A DNA stretch of 64,000 nt from JACCTU01 sp963798985. Its GTDB lineage: Bacteria; Actinomycetota; Thermoleophilia; Gaiellales; Gaiellaceae. Positions 10,828 to 20,091 of this stretch are shown in pieces. Every line of letters starts with the position of its first letter. Position 1 is the first letter of the stretch. The notes under the pieces are model-generated. The model was not told the origin of the DNA. It worked only from the letters and a program-made list of their open reading frames with translations, and did not search any database. The position numbers were made by a program, and so were the translations under genes. The stretch lies in NCBI GenBank assembly GCA_963798985.1, contig CAWCVL010000005.1:186001-250000 (forward strand), read 5' to 3'.

Positions 10828-13233
10828 CTAAGGCCCCGGCGTGTGGTTCTTGATGTCGATCACCTGCGTGACCTGCGGAGCGGCCAGGTAGTTCGCGTCG
10901 CCAGCCTGGTTCGCATAGACGATGCAGTCGCCGCGCTCGCCGAGCGGCGTGACCATGTTGCCGGACAGGGAGCAGATCGAAGCACTGCTCGGATCGAGCG
11001 TGTAGGTGACCGCGAGGCCGGAGGTCGACGTCGCCGAGAGGGGGAACGGCGGGTCGTTCTTGTCGTGGTTGCCGGGGTCCGGGAAGGTGATCGTCTGCGC
11101 CGCTTTGCCGATCGAGAACGTCTGCTGCACCTGCGGTGCCGGCTGATAGGCACTGCTGCCGCTCTGGTTCGCGTAAACCGTGCACGTCCCCGCGCCGCCC
11201 GTCATCGCGACCGTCGAGCCCGACACCGTGCAGGTGCCGGACACCGTGAAGGTGACGGGGAGGCCGGAGCTCGCGGTTGCCGAGACGTTGTAGCTCGGCC
11301 CGAGATAGACCGCGTTCGACGGTGCGCTCGAGGTGAACGTGATCGTCTGTGCCGAGGGCGGCGGGACGACGGTGAACGACTGCTGCACCTGAGGCGCCGG
11401 CTGATAGCTCGCGTTCCCCGACTGGTTCGCGCGGACGATGCAGGTTCCGGTTCCGGCGAACGACACCGTCGAGCCCGTGACACTGCAGACCGACGGGCTG
11501 TCGGACGAGAAGGTGACCGCGAGGCCGGAGCTGGCCGTCGCGGCGACGGTGTAGGTCGGCCCGCCGACGTATGCCCCGCTCGGCGGCGCCGACGTGAAGG
11601 TGATCGTCTGTGGGCCTGGGGCGACGGCGAACGACTGCGAGACCTGGGGGGCGGCCGAGTAGGAGCCGTTGCCCGCCTGGTTCGCGAGCACCGTGCACGT
11701 TCCCGGCGAGAGGAAGGACACCGTCGAGCCGGACACGTTGCAGACCGAGGGGCTCCCGGAAGAGAACGTGACCGCGAGACCCGAGCTCGCGGCGGCCGTC
11801 ACGCTGTACGTCGGCCCGCCGGTGCCGGCGCCGCCCGGAGGCGACGAGGTGAAGCTGATCGTCTGGCCGGCGACGTTCACGGCGAAGGACTGCGACACGG
11901 CGGGCGCCGCCTGATAGCTCGCGTTTCCGGACTGATCGGCGCGGATCGTGCAGGTGCCGGCTCCGACGAAGGAGACCGTGGCGCCCGACAGCGTGCAGAC
12001 ACCTGCGCTCGACGAGTCGATCGAGAAGCTGACCGGCAGGCCCGAGCTCGAAGAAGCGGAGACGGTGTAGGCGGTCCCGCCGACGACCGCGCCCGACGGG
12101 GGCGTCGACGTGAAGTTGATCGACTGGATGCTCTGCGACGGAGCATCCGCGCCGATCGAGAACGACTGGAACGCCGGCGGCGCGGGGTGGAACTTGCTGT
12201 TCCCTCTCTGCGTCGCGTTGATCGTGCACGTGCCCTCGCTGATCAGATGGACCTTCGCTCCGGTCACCTTGCAGATGCCGGCGCTGTTGCTCTCCGCTCC
12301 GAACTCGACCGACAGCCCCGAGGTCGCCTTCGCGCTGACGTGGTAGTCCGAGTCGCCGACGCGCGCGCTCTTCGGAGGGCTCGAGGTGAAGCTGATCGTC
12401 TGGACCGCGATCGCAACGTCGACGTCGACGGACTGTGTGACTTGCGGCGCCGCCAGATAGCTCCCGTTCCCGGCCTGGTTCGCCCGGATGGTGCAGCTCC
12501 CGCTGCCGACGAAGCTCACGGTGGCTCCCGAGATCGTGCAGACGCCGGAGCTCCCCGGCGCGAGCGAGAAGCTGACCGGCAGCCCGGAGCTCGCGGATGC
12601 CCCTACGGTGTACGCGCCGCCCACGACGGCTCCCAACGGGGACGAGGTGAAGGTGATCGACTGCGCACTCTTCGGCACGGGCGGAGGTACGGGCGTCGGC
12701 TTCGACGGGGCTCCACCACCACCGCCCGGCGGCGAAGTCGGCTGGTTCGGCTGGACCGGATCGAGCGGAGAAGGCTGAGGGGACGAGGGCTCCGGTGTCT
12801 CGCGGCCGGGTGCGTCGCTTCCCGTTCCGGCGCCCGTTCGGTCGTGCGGTCCGACAGCGACCGGAATCGCATCGACGGTGTCGGCGCGGACGCTCTCGTC
12901 GACTTCCACCGGGAGCGACACGGCGCCGTCGGAACGCAGCGCCGAGCTCGACTGGTTGATCACCGAGAGGCCGAGCGCGCGCATCGCCGCGCGCACTTCG
13001 GGCGTCGACACATATCCGTCGTCGATCCCGAGCAGCGCGCTCTGAAGCGAGATCGCAATGCTCCGGTCGCCGAAGCCGCCGGCCCCCGGCAGCAACTGCA
13101 GGCCGGGCAGCGCGAGCCCGACCCAGAGGATGCACGCGGTCACGGCGGCGGAAGCGCGGCCCAGCGGCGCCACGACGGCGCGAACCCGCCGCGAACGGGT
13201 CGGCTCGTCTTGCTGCCGTGGTGTCTTCGCCAT
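10828..13233 (-). CDS. Secreted or surface protein with seven Ig-like repeats
   Basis: 801 residues from the ATG at 13233, chosen because AGGAG lies just upstream; an open frame 13 codons longer has no such site. A basic N-terminus and one hydrophobic helix (about 25-50) are followed by a region that may be a small helical domain, then a Pro/Gly-rich linker, then seven tandem repeats of about 80-90 residues. Each starts with QTITFTS-like sequence and ends with APQV-QSF. Each repeat holds two Cys about 17-25 residues apart in a VC...GTC pattern, suggesting an internal disulfide. The last repeat is the most divergent. A role in adhesion or the cell envelope is inference. Confidence 0.7.
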   Translation of the reverse strand: MAKTPRQQDEPTRSRRVRAVVAPLGRASAAVTACILWVGLALPGLQLLPGAGGFGDRSIAISLQSALLGIDDGYVSTPEVRAAMRALGLSVINQSSSALRSDGAVSLPVEVDESVRADTVDAIPVAVGPHDRTGAGTGSDAPGRETPEPSSPQPSPLDPVQPNQPTSPPGGGGGAPSKPTPVPPPVPKSAQSITFTSSPLGAVVGGAYTVGASASSGLPVSFSLAPGSSGVCTISGATVSFVGSGSCTIRANQAGNGSYLAAPQVTQSVDVDVAIAVQTISFTSSPPKSARVGDSDYHVSAKATSGLSVEFGAESNSAGICKVTGAKVHLISEGTCTINATQRGNSKFHPAPPAFQSFSIGADAPSQSIQSINFTSTPPSGAVVGGTAYTVSASSSSGLPVSFSIDSSSAGVCTLSGATVSFVGAGTCTIRADQSGNASYQAAPAVSQSFAVNVAGQTISFTSSPPGGAGTGGPTYSVTAAASSGLAVTFSSGSPSVCNVSGSTVSFLSPGTCTVLANQAGNGSYSAAPQVSQSFAVAPGPQTITFTSAPPSGAYVGGPTYTVAATASSGLAVTFSSDSPSVCSVTGSTVSFAGTGTCIVRANQSGNASYQPAPQVQQSFTVVPPPSAQTITFTSSAPSNAVYLGPSYNVSATASSGLPVTFTVSGTCTVSGSTVAMTGGAGTCTVYANQSGSSAYQPAPQVQQTFSIGKAAQTITFPDPGNHDKNDPPFPLSATSTSGLAVTYTLDPSSASICSLSGNMVTPLGERGDCIVYANQAGDANYLAAPQVTQVIDIKNHTPGP

Positions 13234-13432
13234 CACTGCTCCTGCCGCATCGGGGACCGCTGTTCCAACCATCGCCCGGAAACCGCGTCTGCCCCGTCCC
13301 CCATTCGTGTAGGAGACATCGACTCGTTTCGATCGAACGATCGCGCACGAACGTGGCGCCCAAGCTCTCGAGGAACCCTAAGGCTCCAGTCGAGGGTGAG
13401 CGTCCGTCCCCCGTCAAGGGAGCCGCTACGAC

Positions 13433-14242
13433 CTACTTCAGGAGCTTGCGCTCGAGCCGTCGCGCCGTGAACCAGACGCCGAGCGCGAGAACTCCGAGCA
13501 GGTACGCGACGTGGATCAGCGCGCTCCAGCCGACGTTACCGAGCGTGAGCGCGCGCATCAGGTCGACACCGTGGTAGAGCGGCGTGATCGGGAGCACCCA
13601 CTGAACCGCCTTCGGGTACTCCTCGAGCGGCACGAACGTGGCCGAGAAGAGGAACATCGGAAGGGTCAGCAGCTCGATGAACGCGAAGTCGGCCCAGGAT
13701 CGCATCAACGTCACCGCGGAGAGGCCGAGTGCTGCGAACGCTGCGCCGACCAGCAGCGCCGCGGGCACGGCGAGCACGGCCCACCACGACTCGATCAGCC
13801 CGAGCGCGAGCATGATCGTCACGAACGCGACGGCGTAGACGCTCCCGCGCATCAACGCGAAGATCGTCTCGCCGACTGCGACGTCGCGAACGCCCATCGG
13901 CGTCGCGAGCACGCCGTCGTAGGTCTTCGCGTAGTTCAGCTTGAAGAAGACGTTGCCCGTCGTCTCGTAGACCGCGCCGTTCATCGCGGACGCCGCCAGG
14001 AGTGCCGGCGCGACGAACTCCTGGTACGAGATCGTCTGGCCGCCGTAGGTGATGTCGCCGACCAGCGCCCCCACGCCGACCCCGAGCCCGACGAGGTAGA
14101 AGAGCGGCTCGAAGAAGCCGGACACCATGACCAGCCAGTAGCGGCGGGCCGCCTTGAGGTTCCGGTAGACGAGGTGCAGCGACCGGTCGGCACCGAACGT
14201 GAACCACGGCGCAACCCGGCGGTTGAGTGCGTAGTCGGTCAC
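13433..14242 (-). CDS. ABC-2 type exporter permease (second copy)
   Basis: 269 residues from a GTG at 14242 that overlaps the stop of the preceding permease gene (GTGA). About six transmembrane helices are visible, with the ABC-2 features NYAKTYDGVLATPM and LPMFLFSATFVPLEEYPK. This is the pattern of NodJ-like permeases. It pairs with the upstream permease and the ATPase at 15043-15966 as a three-gene exporter operon. The substrate is unknown: NodIJ relatives export lipo-oligosaccharides, and other relatives export drugs. Confidence 0.85.
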   Translation of the reverse strand: MTDYALNRRVAPWFTFGADRSLHLVYRNLKAARRYWLVMVSGFFEPLFYLVGLGVGVGALVGDITYGGQTISYQEFVAPALLAASAMNGAVYETTGNVFFKLNYAKTYDGVLATPMGVRDVAVGETIFALMRGSVYAVAFVTIMLALGLIESWWAVLAVPAALLVGAAFAALGLSAVTLMRSWADFAFIELLTLPMFLFSATFVPLEEYPKAVQWVLPITPLYHGVDLMRALTLGNVGWSALIHVAYLLGVLALGVWFTARRLERKLLK

Positions 14243-15043
14243 TTGAGCAACGCCCTCCGGTGACGCTTGATCGCGACGACGGTGCCGACGACGACGAAGA
14301 GCGAGAGGTAGGCCACGTGACCCGCTGCGAGCAGCGCGTCGATGCTCCCCGGTCGTCAGCATGCGGCACAGCTCGACGCCGTGCCAGAGCGGGGTCGCCC
14401 ACGCGACCGGCTCCAGCCAGTCGGGCAGCTGGGAGACCGGGAAGAACGTCCCCGCGAACAGGAACATCGGGATCAGCACGAACCGGTTCAACGCAGGGAA
14501 CCACCCGTCGTCGCCGCCTTCGAGGCTCGCCGAGAACGCTGCGATCGGGGCATTGAACGCGAGCCCGCAGAGCAGCGCGGCGAACGGCGCCAGCACTGCC
14601 CACGGAGAGGAGATCGCGCCGCCGACGGCAGCGACGGCGGTGAAGATCACCGCCGCGGAGAAGACGCGGATCGCCGCCCAGCCCATCGTCCCGAGCACGA
14701 GCTCGGCGACCCGAACGGGCGTCGCCAGGACCGCGTGGTACGTGCGCAGCCACTTGATCCCGGCCATCACGGGCCACATCGCGTCGTTCGCTCCCATCTG
14801 CATAGCCGTCGCGGCGAGCAGACCGGGCGCAACGAACTCGACGTACGAGAGCCCGCCGAGCGCCGCCTGGTCGTCGTCGATCAGTTGGCCGAGCAAAACG
14901 CCGACGGACAGCAGGAAGAAGATCGGGTTGAGGAACGCCGTCGTGATCGTCGCGCGCCAGGTGCGCTTGTAGGAGATCGCATGCCACTCGGTGACGGAGA
15001 GCGCACGGTCGAACGCCGAGCTCGTCGCCGCGACGGTCGCCAT
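14239..15043 (-). CDS. ABC-2 type exporter permease (first copy, one frameshift)
   Basis: Starts at ATG 15043, sharing one base with the ATPase stop. About six helices are visible with KWLRTYHAVLATPV and MFLFAGTFFPVSQLPDWLEP, closely parallel to the neighbouring permease. The frame is broken near 14350 in a GGGG run. Removing one G gives a proper C-terminus ending ...RHRRALLK and a stop at 14239, and a corrected length of 267 residues. The two permeases probably form a heterodimer. Confidence 0.8.
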
Positions 15044-15966
15044 CAGTCGACGAGCGTCCGGCCGGTCAACGTCAGGAAGACGTCCTCGAGCGTGCTGCGT
15101 CGGACGAGGACGCTCTCCGCCTCGATGCCGCGCTCGTGCACGGCGTGCGCGGTGGCGTCGCCGTTGTCGGTTCCGATCAGCACGCGGTTGGCGAGCACCT
15201 CGACGCGCTCGCCGAGGCCGTCCAGCTTGCCGTCCAGCTCGACGCCCTCCGGGAAGCGAAGCTCCACGACCTCGCGCTGCGTGTGGAGCTCGATCAGCTC
15301 GCGCGGTGAGCCTTCGGCGACGATCTTCGCCTGGTCCATGACGACGAGCCGGTCGCACAGCTGCTCGGCCTCGTCCATGTAGTGGGTCGTCAGCACCTGC
15401 GTGACGCCCTGCTGCTTCAGCCGGTAGAGCCGGTCCCAGAGCACGTGCCGCGCCTGCGGGTCGAGGCCGGTCGTCGGCTCGTCGAGCAGCAGGAGCTCGG
15501 GCTCGTTGATCAGGCCCCGTGCGATCGTCAGCCGCCGCTTCATCCCGCCGGAGAGCGGCTCGACCCTCGAGTCGCGGCGCTCCTGGAGCTGCACGAAGTC
15601 GAGCAGCTCCTCGGCGCGCGTCTTGATCAAGTCCTTCGGGAGCCCGAAGTACCGGCCGTAGACGAGCAGGTTCTCGTAGACGGTGAGCTCGAAATCGAGG
15701 GTGTCCTGCTGCGGGACGACCCCCATGCGCGCCTTGATCGTCGGGCCGTCGACCATCGGGTCGAGACCGAGCACGCGGAGCGTTCCGCCCGTGACGGGCG
15801 AGACGGCGCTGATCATCCGCATCGTCGACGTCTTCCCGGCGCCGTTCGGGCCGAGGAAGCCGAAGGTCTCGCCGCGCTCGACCGCGAAGTCGATCCCGTC
15901 GACCGCGGTGAACTCGCCGAAGCGCTTCGTGAGGCCTCTGGCCTCGATCAGAGGTGACTCGCTCAC
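15043..15966 (-). CDS. ABC exporter ATPase, NodI/DrrA-like
   Basis: 307 residues from the GTG at 15966; another GTG nine bases upstream is possible. It has Walker A GPNGAGKTST, signature LSGGMKRRL, Walker B LLLLDEPTTGLD and the H-loop TTHYMDEAE. The Q-loop region reads GVVPQQDTLDFELTVYENL, typical of NodI-type ATPases. It powers export through the two permeases that follow with overlapping starts. It diverges from msrB, with 48 bp between the starts. Confidence 0.9.
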   Translation of the reverse strand: MSESPLIEARGLTKRFGEFTAVDGIDFAVERGETFGFLGPNGAGKTSTMRMISAVSPVTGGTLRVLGLDPMVDGPTIKARMGVVPQQDTLDFELTVYENLLVYGRYFGLPKDLIKTRAEELLDFVQLQERRDSRVEPLSGGMKRRLTIARGLINEPELLLLDEPTTGLDPQARHVLWDRLYRLKQQGVTQVLTTHYMDEAEQLCDRLVVMDQAKIVAEGSPRELIELHTQREVVELRFPEGVELDGKLDGLGERVEVLANRVLIGTDNGDATAHAVHERGIEAESVLVRRSTLEDVFLTLTGRTLVD

Positions 15967-16014
15967 GGCCCTCACGCTACCCGTAACGCACCGCGCTTTC
16001 GGCACACTGAAGGC

Positions 16015-16408
16015 ATGCAGAAGATCGAGAAGACAGAGCAGCAGTGGCGGGCCGAGCTGACGCCCGACCAGTACCGGATCCTCCGTGAGAAGGCGACCGA
16101 GCCGGCGTTCACCGGCGAGTACGACCACGTCTTCGAGCCGGGTACGTACCGCTGTGCCGGCTGCGGCACCGAGCTCTTCAGCTCGGACGCGAAGTACGAC
16201 TCGGGCTGCGGTTGGCCCGCGTTCTCCGCGCCCGCAAACGAGGACGCGATCGAGGAGGAGCGCGACGCCATGTCTCGGGATGGTGCGCACCGAGGTGCTG
16301 TGCGCCGCCTGCGGCGGTCACCTCGGGCACGTGTTCCCCGACGGCCCGCAGCCGACGGGTCAGCGGTACTGCATCAACTCGGCAGCACTCGAGCTGGACG
16401 AGAGCTAA
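16015..16408 (+). CDS. msrB: MsrB, methionine-R-sulfoxide reductase (one frameshift)
   Basis: The N-terminal part has CAGC as the first zinc Cys pair and GCGWPAFSAP. After a +1 shift near 16272 the frame continues with GMVRTEVLCAACGGHLGHVF (second zinc pair CAAC) and RYCINSAAL, which contains the catalytic Cys. The corrected length is 130 residues, normal for MsrB. It reduces the R epimer of methionine sulfoxide in proteins. It is followed by a bidirectional hairpin terminator. Confidence 0.9.
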
Positions 16409-16426
16409 AAGCGCTACCTGGACCAG

Positions 16427-16452
16427 AAAGCGGCCGCGGAGCGGCCGCCTTT
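16427..16452. terminator. Bidirectional hairpin between convergent genes
   Basis: An inverted repeat AAAGCGGCCG...CGGCCGCCTTT lies between msrB (+) and the oxidoreductase gene (-). A-rich and T-rich flanks allow termination in both directions. It overlaps the last codons of the minus-strand gene. Confidence 0.6.
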
Positions 16453-17509
16453 AGGTGCCAAGCGGTCGCGGATCCGCGTGAGCGGATTCGCGACTTGCGC
16501 CTCTACCAGCAAATTGCGGAATGATGTCGTTGCCGTAGGCCTCGAGCGTCGCTTCCTGCCGGCCGGTCATGAGATAGATGTTGAACTGGTCGACGCCGAC
16601 CGACTCGAGTTCCTGGAGCTTCGCGATCACCTGCTCGGTGTTGCCGAGCACGCAGAAGCGGTCGCAGATCTCGTCGGTCACGAACTCGCCGTGCGCCGCG
16701 CCGACGCGGCTGTGGTCCTTGTAGTCGTAGAACTTCCGCGCCTTGACGAAGTCGGTGAGCGCGGAGGGGATCTCGGAGTCGAAGCCGTAGCGCTCGATCA
16801 GGTCCATGACGTGGTTCGAGACCATGGCCGGGAACCAGCGCACCTGCTCGCGCGCGTCGGCGATGTCGTCGCTGATCATGCTCGGGGCCCCGACGATGCA
16901 CTTGAGCGCGCTCGGGTCGCGGCCGGCTTCGATCGCGGACGCACGTGCCGTGTCCATGATCCATTGGATGATCTGCGGGTCGGCGAGCTGGATGATCACG
17001 CCGTCACCGACGCGACCCGCAACCGCGAGCGCCTTCGGCCCGTAACCCGCGACCCAGACCTCGACGTCGGGGAGCTCCGGCCGCACCCACTCCAACTTGA
17101 GCTCCTTGTCGTTCCACACGACCGGCCGGCCGTTCATCAGGTCCTTGATCATCCCCGTTGCCGCTTCGAACTCCGCGACCCTGACCGGCTTCAGCCCGAC
17201 CACGCGTCGTGACGAGTCGCCGCGGCCGATCCCCATCACCATGCGCCCGTTCGAGACGTCGTGCATCGTCGCGTACCAACTCGCCGTGATCGTCGGGTCA
17301 CGGATCCCCGGGTTCGTCACGAAGTGGCCGAGCTTGATCTTGTCCGTTCGGTCGACGACGATCGGAAGCGTCGCGTACGACTCCTGCCAGAGGATGTGCG
17401 AGTCGTAGGTCCAGCCGTACTCGAACCCGTGCTGTTCCGCGAGCGAGGTCAGCTCGATCAGGCGCGTGTAGGGCGGGTCGGGCAGGACTGTGACGCCGAA
17501 CGTGAGCAT
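16451..17509 (-). CDS. LLM-class, probably F420-dependent oxidoreductase
   Basis: 352 residues from ATG 17509, with GGAGG just upstream. It has the luciferase-like TIM-barrel pattern: YGWTYDSHILW near 35, KLGHFVTNPGIRDP near 75, GRMVMGIGRGDSSRR near 110 and VWVAGYGPKALAVAGRVGDG near 175. The overall sequence resembles the F420-dependent CPS_4043 subfamily. The substrate is unknown. It sits beside genes for ureidopropionase-type and dihydropyrimidinase-type enzymes, so a role in pyrimidine or related ring reduction/oxidation is a reasonable inference. It diverges from the transporter gene at 17567. Confidence 0.8.
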   Translation of the reverse strand: MLTFGVTVLPDPPYTRLIELTSLAEQHGFEYGWTYDSHILWQESYATLPIVVDRTDKIKLGHFVTNPGIRDPTITASWYATMHDVSNGRMVMGIGRGDSSRRVVGLKPVRVAEFEAATGMIKDLMNGRPVVWNDKELKLEWVRPELPDVEVWVAGYGPKALAVAGRVGDGVIIQLADPQIIQWIMDTARASAIEAGRDPSALKCIVGAPSMISDDIADAREQVRWFPAMVSNHVMDLIERYGFDSEIPSALTDFVKARKFYDYKDHSRVGAAHGEFVTDEICDRFCVLGNTEQVIAKLQELESVGVDQFNIYLMTGRQEATLEAYGNDIIPQFAGRGASRESAHADPRPLGT

Positions 17510-17566
17510 GTGACCTCCGGGCTCGAGCTGGCAGGGAAACCGTGATCTTCTCCCGAATCGTGCCAC

Positions 17567-18013
17567 GTGGCAATCTGGCCCTACCTGCTCTTCGGGTTCG
17601 TGGCCGGAGCGATGCTCCCGATCCAGTTCGGGATCAACGCCCAGCTGGCGACCTGGGTGGACAGCCCGCTCCGGGCGACGCTGATCTCCTTCGCCGTCGG
17701 AACGGCCGCGCTCTTCGTCGTCATGCTCGCGGCCTATCGGGACTGGCCCTCGAGCGGCTCGCTTGCGGGCGCGCCGTGGTGGGTCTGGGTGGGCGGGCTG
17801 CTGGGCGCGTTCTACGTGCTCGGCAGTGTCGTCGCGGCACCGAAGCTCGGCGCAGCGACGCTCGTGGCGGTGATCCTCGCCGGACAGGCGTTCGCGTCGC
17901 TGCTCGTCGACCATTACGGCTGGGTGGGGTTCGAGGAGAACCCGATCACGCCCGGGCGCCTGCTCGGGATCGCGCTCGTCGCGGCCGGCGTCGCCCTCGT
18001 CAGAGTTTTCTAG
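17567..18013 (+). CDS. Small EamA/DUF606 (YdcZ-type) membrane protein
   Basis: 148 residues from a GTG start, with four to five transmembrane helices and the motifs GAMLPIQFGINAQLA near the N-terminus and GAFYVLGSVVAAPKLGAATL in the middle. This is the DMT-superfamily DUF606 pattern. The C-terminal GRLLGIALVAAGVALVRVF is typical. Its end overlaps the convergent amidohydrolase gene by 14 bases. Possible import or export of a ureide or pyrimidine is suggested only by neighbours. Confidence 0.75.
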   Translation: MAIWPYLLFGFVAGAMLPIQFGINAQLATWVDSPLRATLISFAVGTAALFVVMLAAYRDWPSSGSLAGAPWWVWVGGLLGAFYVLGSVVAAPKLGAATLVAVILAGQAFASLLVDHYGWVGFEENPITPGRLLGIALVAAGVALVRVF

Positions 18014-19244
18014 AGAAGCGTTCGAGCGTCTTCGTGGTCAGGCGGTCGAGCGCCTGAGCCGCGAGCTCCAGGTGCTCCGGCTTCGTGTCCTCGAGCTTCG
18101 TGTGCGAGAGGCCTCTGAGACTCTGCACGAAGAGCATCACGGTCGGGATGCCGGCGCGCGCGACTTCTGCGGCGTCGTGCAGCGGGCCGCTCGGCAGACG
18201 GTGGGACGTCCCTGCCACCTCGTGGATGGCTTCGTCGGCGAGCTCGATCAGCTCGGCGTCGAACAGGATCGGCTCGATGCTCCAGATGCGTTCCCACTCG
18301 ACCTCGATGTCTTCTTCCTGCGCGAAGCGCTCGGACGCCTCCTTCGCGAGCCGAAGCAGCTCCGCGAGCGAGTCCGCGTCGAGGTGCCGCTGATCGAGGA
18401 GCTGCTCGGCTGTCTCGACGACCGACGTGACGATCCCCGGCTTGGTCACGACGCCGCCGGAGGTGCAGACCGCACCTGCTCCGACCTGCGCAGCGATCGG
18501 GCGGATCTCGAGCGCGAGCTTCGCGGCGCCCGCGAGCGCGTCTCGGCGCTTGTCCATCGGCGTCGAGCCTGCGTGCGCCGCCTGCCCGCGCCAGGTGACC
18601 AGGTGGCGTTCGACGCCGAAGGTGCCGAGGACAACTCCCAGGGGCAGGTCCAGCGACTCGAGCACGGGACCTTGCTCGATGTGCAGCTCGAGGTAGGCGG
18701 CGGCGTTCTCGAGCTGCCTCCGGGCTTCGAGGGCGCGGTCGAGATCGACGCCGTACGCGCCGATCGCGTCGGGGAGCGGGACGCCCTCGGCGTCCTTGCG
18801 CTGGCGGAGCTCGTCCTGGTCGCTCATCGAGCCGGCTGCTGCGCTCGAGCCGAAGAGCGAGCGGCCGAAGCGCGCACCCTCCTCGTCCGCCCAGTTGACG
18901 AGGCGAACGGTGAGCGGTTGCTCGCCCTCCTCGGCGAGCCGGCGCAGCACCTCGACGCCGGCGACCACGTTCAGGCAGCCGTCGAGCCACCCTCCGTTCG
19001 GAACCGAGTCGATGTGGCCGCCGATCAGCAGCGCACGGTCGGAGGCGCCGCGCAGCGTGAACCACTGGTTCCCGGCTTCGTCGGTTTCCTCCTCGACCCC
19101 GGTCCCGGCCAGCTTGCCGCTGAGCCACTCCTTCGCTTGAGCCCACGTGTCGGTCCACGCAACCCGCTGGGCGCCGTCCTCGTTTCCGGTCAGCTCGCGG
19201 AGCTCTCGAAGCTCGTCGACGGTTCGGCTTGGCGTTAGCGGCAC
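18000..19244 (-). CDS. Zinc amidohydrolase: beta-ureidopropionase / N-carbamoyl-amino-acid hydrolase type (M20)
   Basis: About 414 residues if started at the GTG at 19244; the frame is open further upstream but loses similarity there. M20 metal-site motifs are present: LIGGHIDSVPNGGWLDGCLNV, NWADEEGARFGRSLFGS, ELHIEQGPVLE and SGPLHDAAEVA. The set fits allantoate amidohydrolase / hydantoin-utilisation-C / beta-ureidopropionase. Next to a dihydropyrimidinase, hydrolysis of N-carbamoyl-beta-alanine to beta-alanine, CO2 and ammonia is the most likely role. It diverges from the ABC importer operon with only 19 bp between starts. Confidence 0.85.
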   Translation of the reverse strand: MPLTPSRTVDELRELRELTGNEDGAQRVAWTDTWAQAKEWLSGKLAGTGVEEETDEAGNQWFTLRGASDRALLIGGHIDSVPNGGWLDGCLNVVAGVEVLRRLAEEGEQPLTVRLVNWADEEGARFGRSLFGSSAAAGSMSDQDELRQRKDAEGVPLPDAIGAYGVDLDRALEARRQLENAAAYLELHIEQGPVLESLDLPLGVVLGTFGVERHLVTWRGQAAHAGSTPMDKRRDALAGAAKLALEIRPIAAQVGAGAVCTSGGVVTKPGIVTSVVETAEQLLDQRHLDADSLAELLRLAKEASERFAQEEDIEVEWERIWSIEPILFDAELIELADEAIHEVAGTSHRLPSGPLHDAAEVARAGIPTVMLFVQSLRGLSHTKLEDTKPEHLELAAQALDRLTTKTLERFSRKL

Positions 19245-19263
19245 GGCCTGGGAGGATAAACCG

Positions 19264-20091
19264 GTGCTCCGCAAGGTTGGAATGTTGTTCGCGGTGCTCG
19301 CGGTGCTCTGGGGTCTCTGGGAGGGCTTCAAGTGGCTCGGCGAGGCCACCGACCTCCGGCTCGGAGCCTTCACCGTGACCGACCTGACGATGCCGCACCT
19401 GCACGAGATCGTCGGCCAGCTGTTCGAGCCCTCACGAACGAACGGGCCGCTCCTGATCGAGGTGCTCTGGCACTCCGCGCTCTTCACGGCGAAGGAAGCG
19501 GCGGTCGGATTCGTCCTGGGCGCCGCGATCGGGTTCGGGATCGGCGTCGTCCTGCACCACTCGCGGCTGCTCCAGCGCGGGGTGCTCCCCTACATCGTCG
19601 CGTCGCAGACGATCCCGATCCTCGCGATCGCCCCGATGGTCGTCGTCTGGACGGGCTCGCGCGGCACACCCGCGTGGTTCTCGGTCGCGATCATCGCCGC
19701 GTTCCTCACGTTCTTCCCGGTCACGATCAACACGTTGCGCGGGCTCGACTCGGCCGACCCGCGCGCGCTCGAGCTGATGCGCTCGTACGCGGCGGGCAAG
19801 TGGTCGGTGCTCTGGAAGCTGAAGGTGCCGGCGTCACTTCCGTATCTCTTCGTCGCGTTCAAGATCTCGGCGACCGCGAGCGTGGTCGGTGCGATCGTCG
19901 GTGAGCTTCCGTCGTCGATCCAGGAAGGTCTCGGCGGGGCGATCCTCAACTTCAACCAGTACTACCTCAGCTCGCCTCCGAGCCTTTGGGCGACGAACCT
20001 CATCGCCGCGCTGCTCGGGATCTCGTTCTTCGCGATCGTCGCGATCGTCGAGCACTTCGTCGTGCGGCGTGCCCCGGAGCACGTGGCGTGA
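19264..20091 (+). CDS. ABC importer permease, NitT/TauT/ThiX type (first)
   Basis: Starts at GTG 19264 after GGGAGGA. 275 residues with about six helices. The EAA-type loop reads ELMRSYAAGKWSVLWKLKVP, the ATPase-contact motif of binding-protein-dependent permeases. First gene of a four-gene importer operon whose members overlap by four bases. An open frame further upstream is ignored because it covers the opposite gene. Confidence 0.9.
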   Translation: MLRKVGMLFAVLAVLWGLWEGFKWLGEATDLRLGAFTVTDLTMPHLHEIVGQLFEPSRTNGPLLIEVLWHSALFTAKEAAVGFVLGAAIGFGIGVVLHHSRLLQRGVLPYIVASQTIPILAIAPMVVVWTGSRGTPAWFSVAIIAAFLTFFPVTINTLRGLDSADPRALELMRSYAAGKWSVLWKLKVPASLPYLFVAFKISATASVVGAIVGELPSSIQEGLGGAILNFNQYYLSSPPSLWATNLIAALLGISFFAIVAIVEHFVVRRAPEHVA

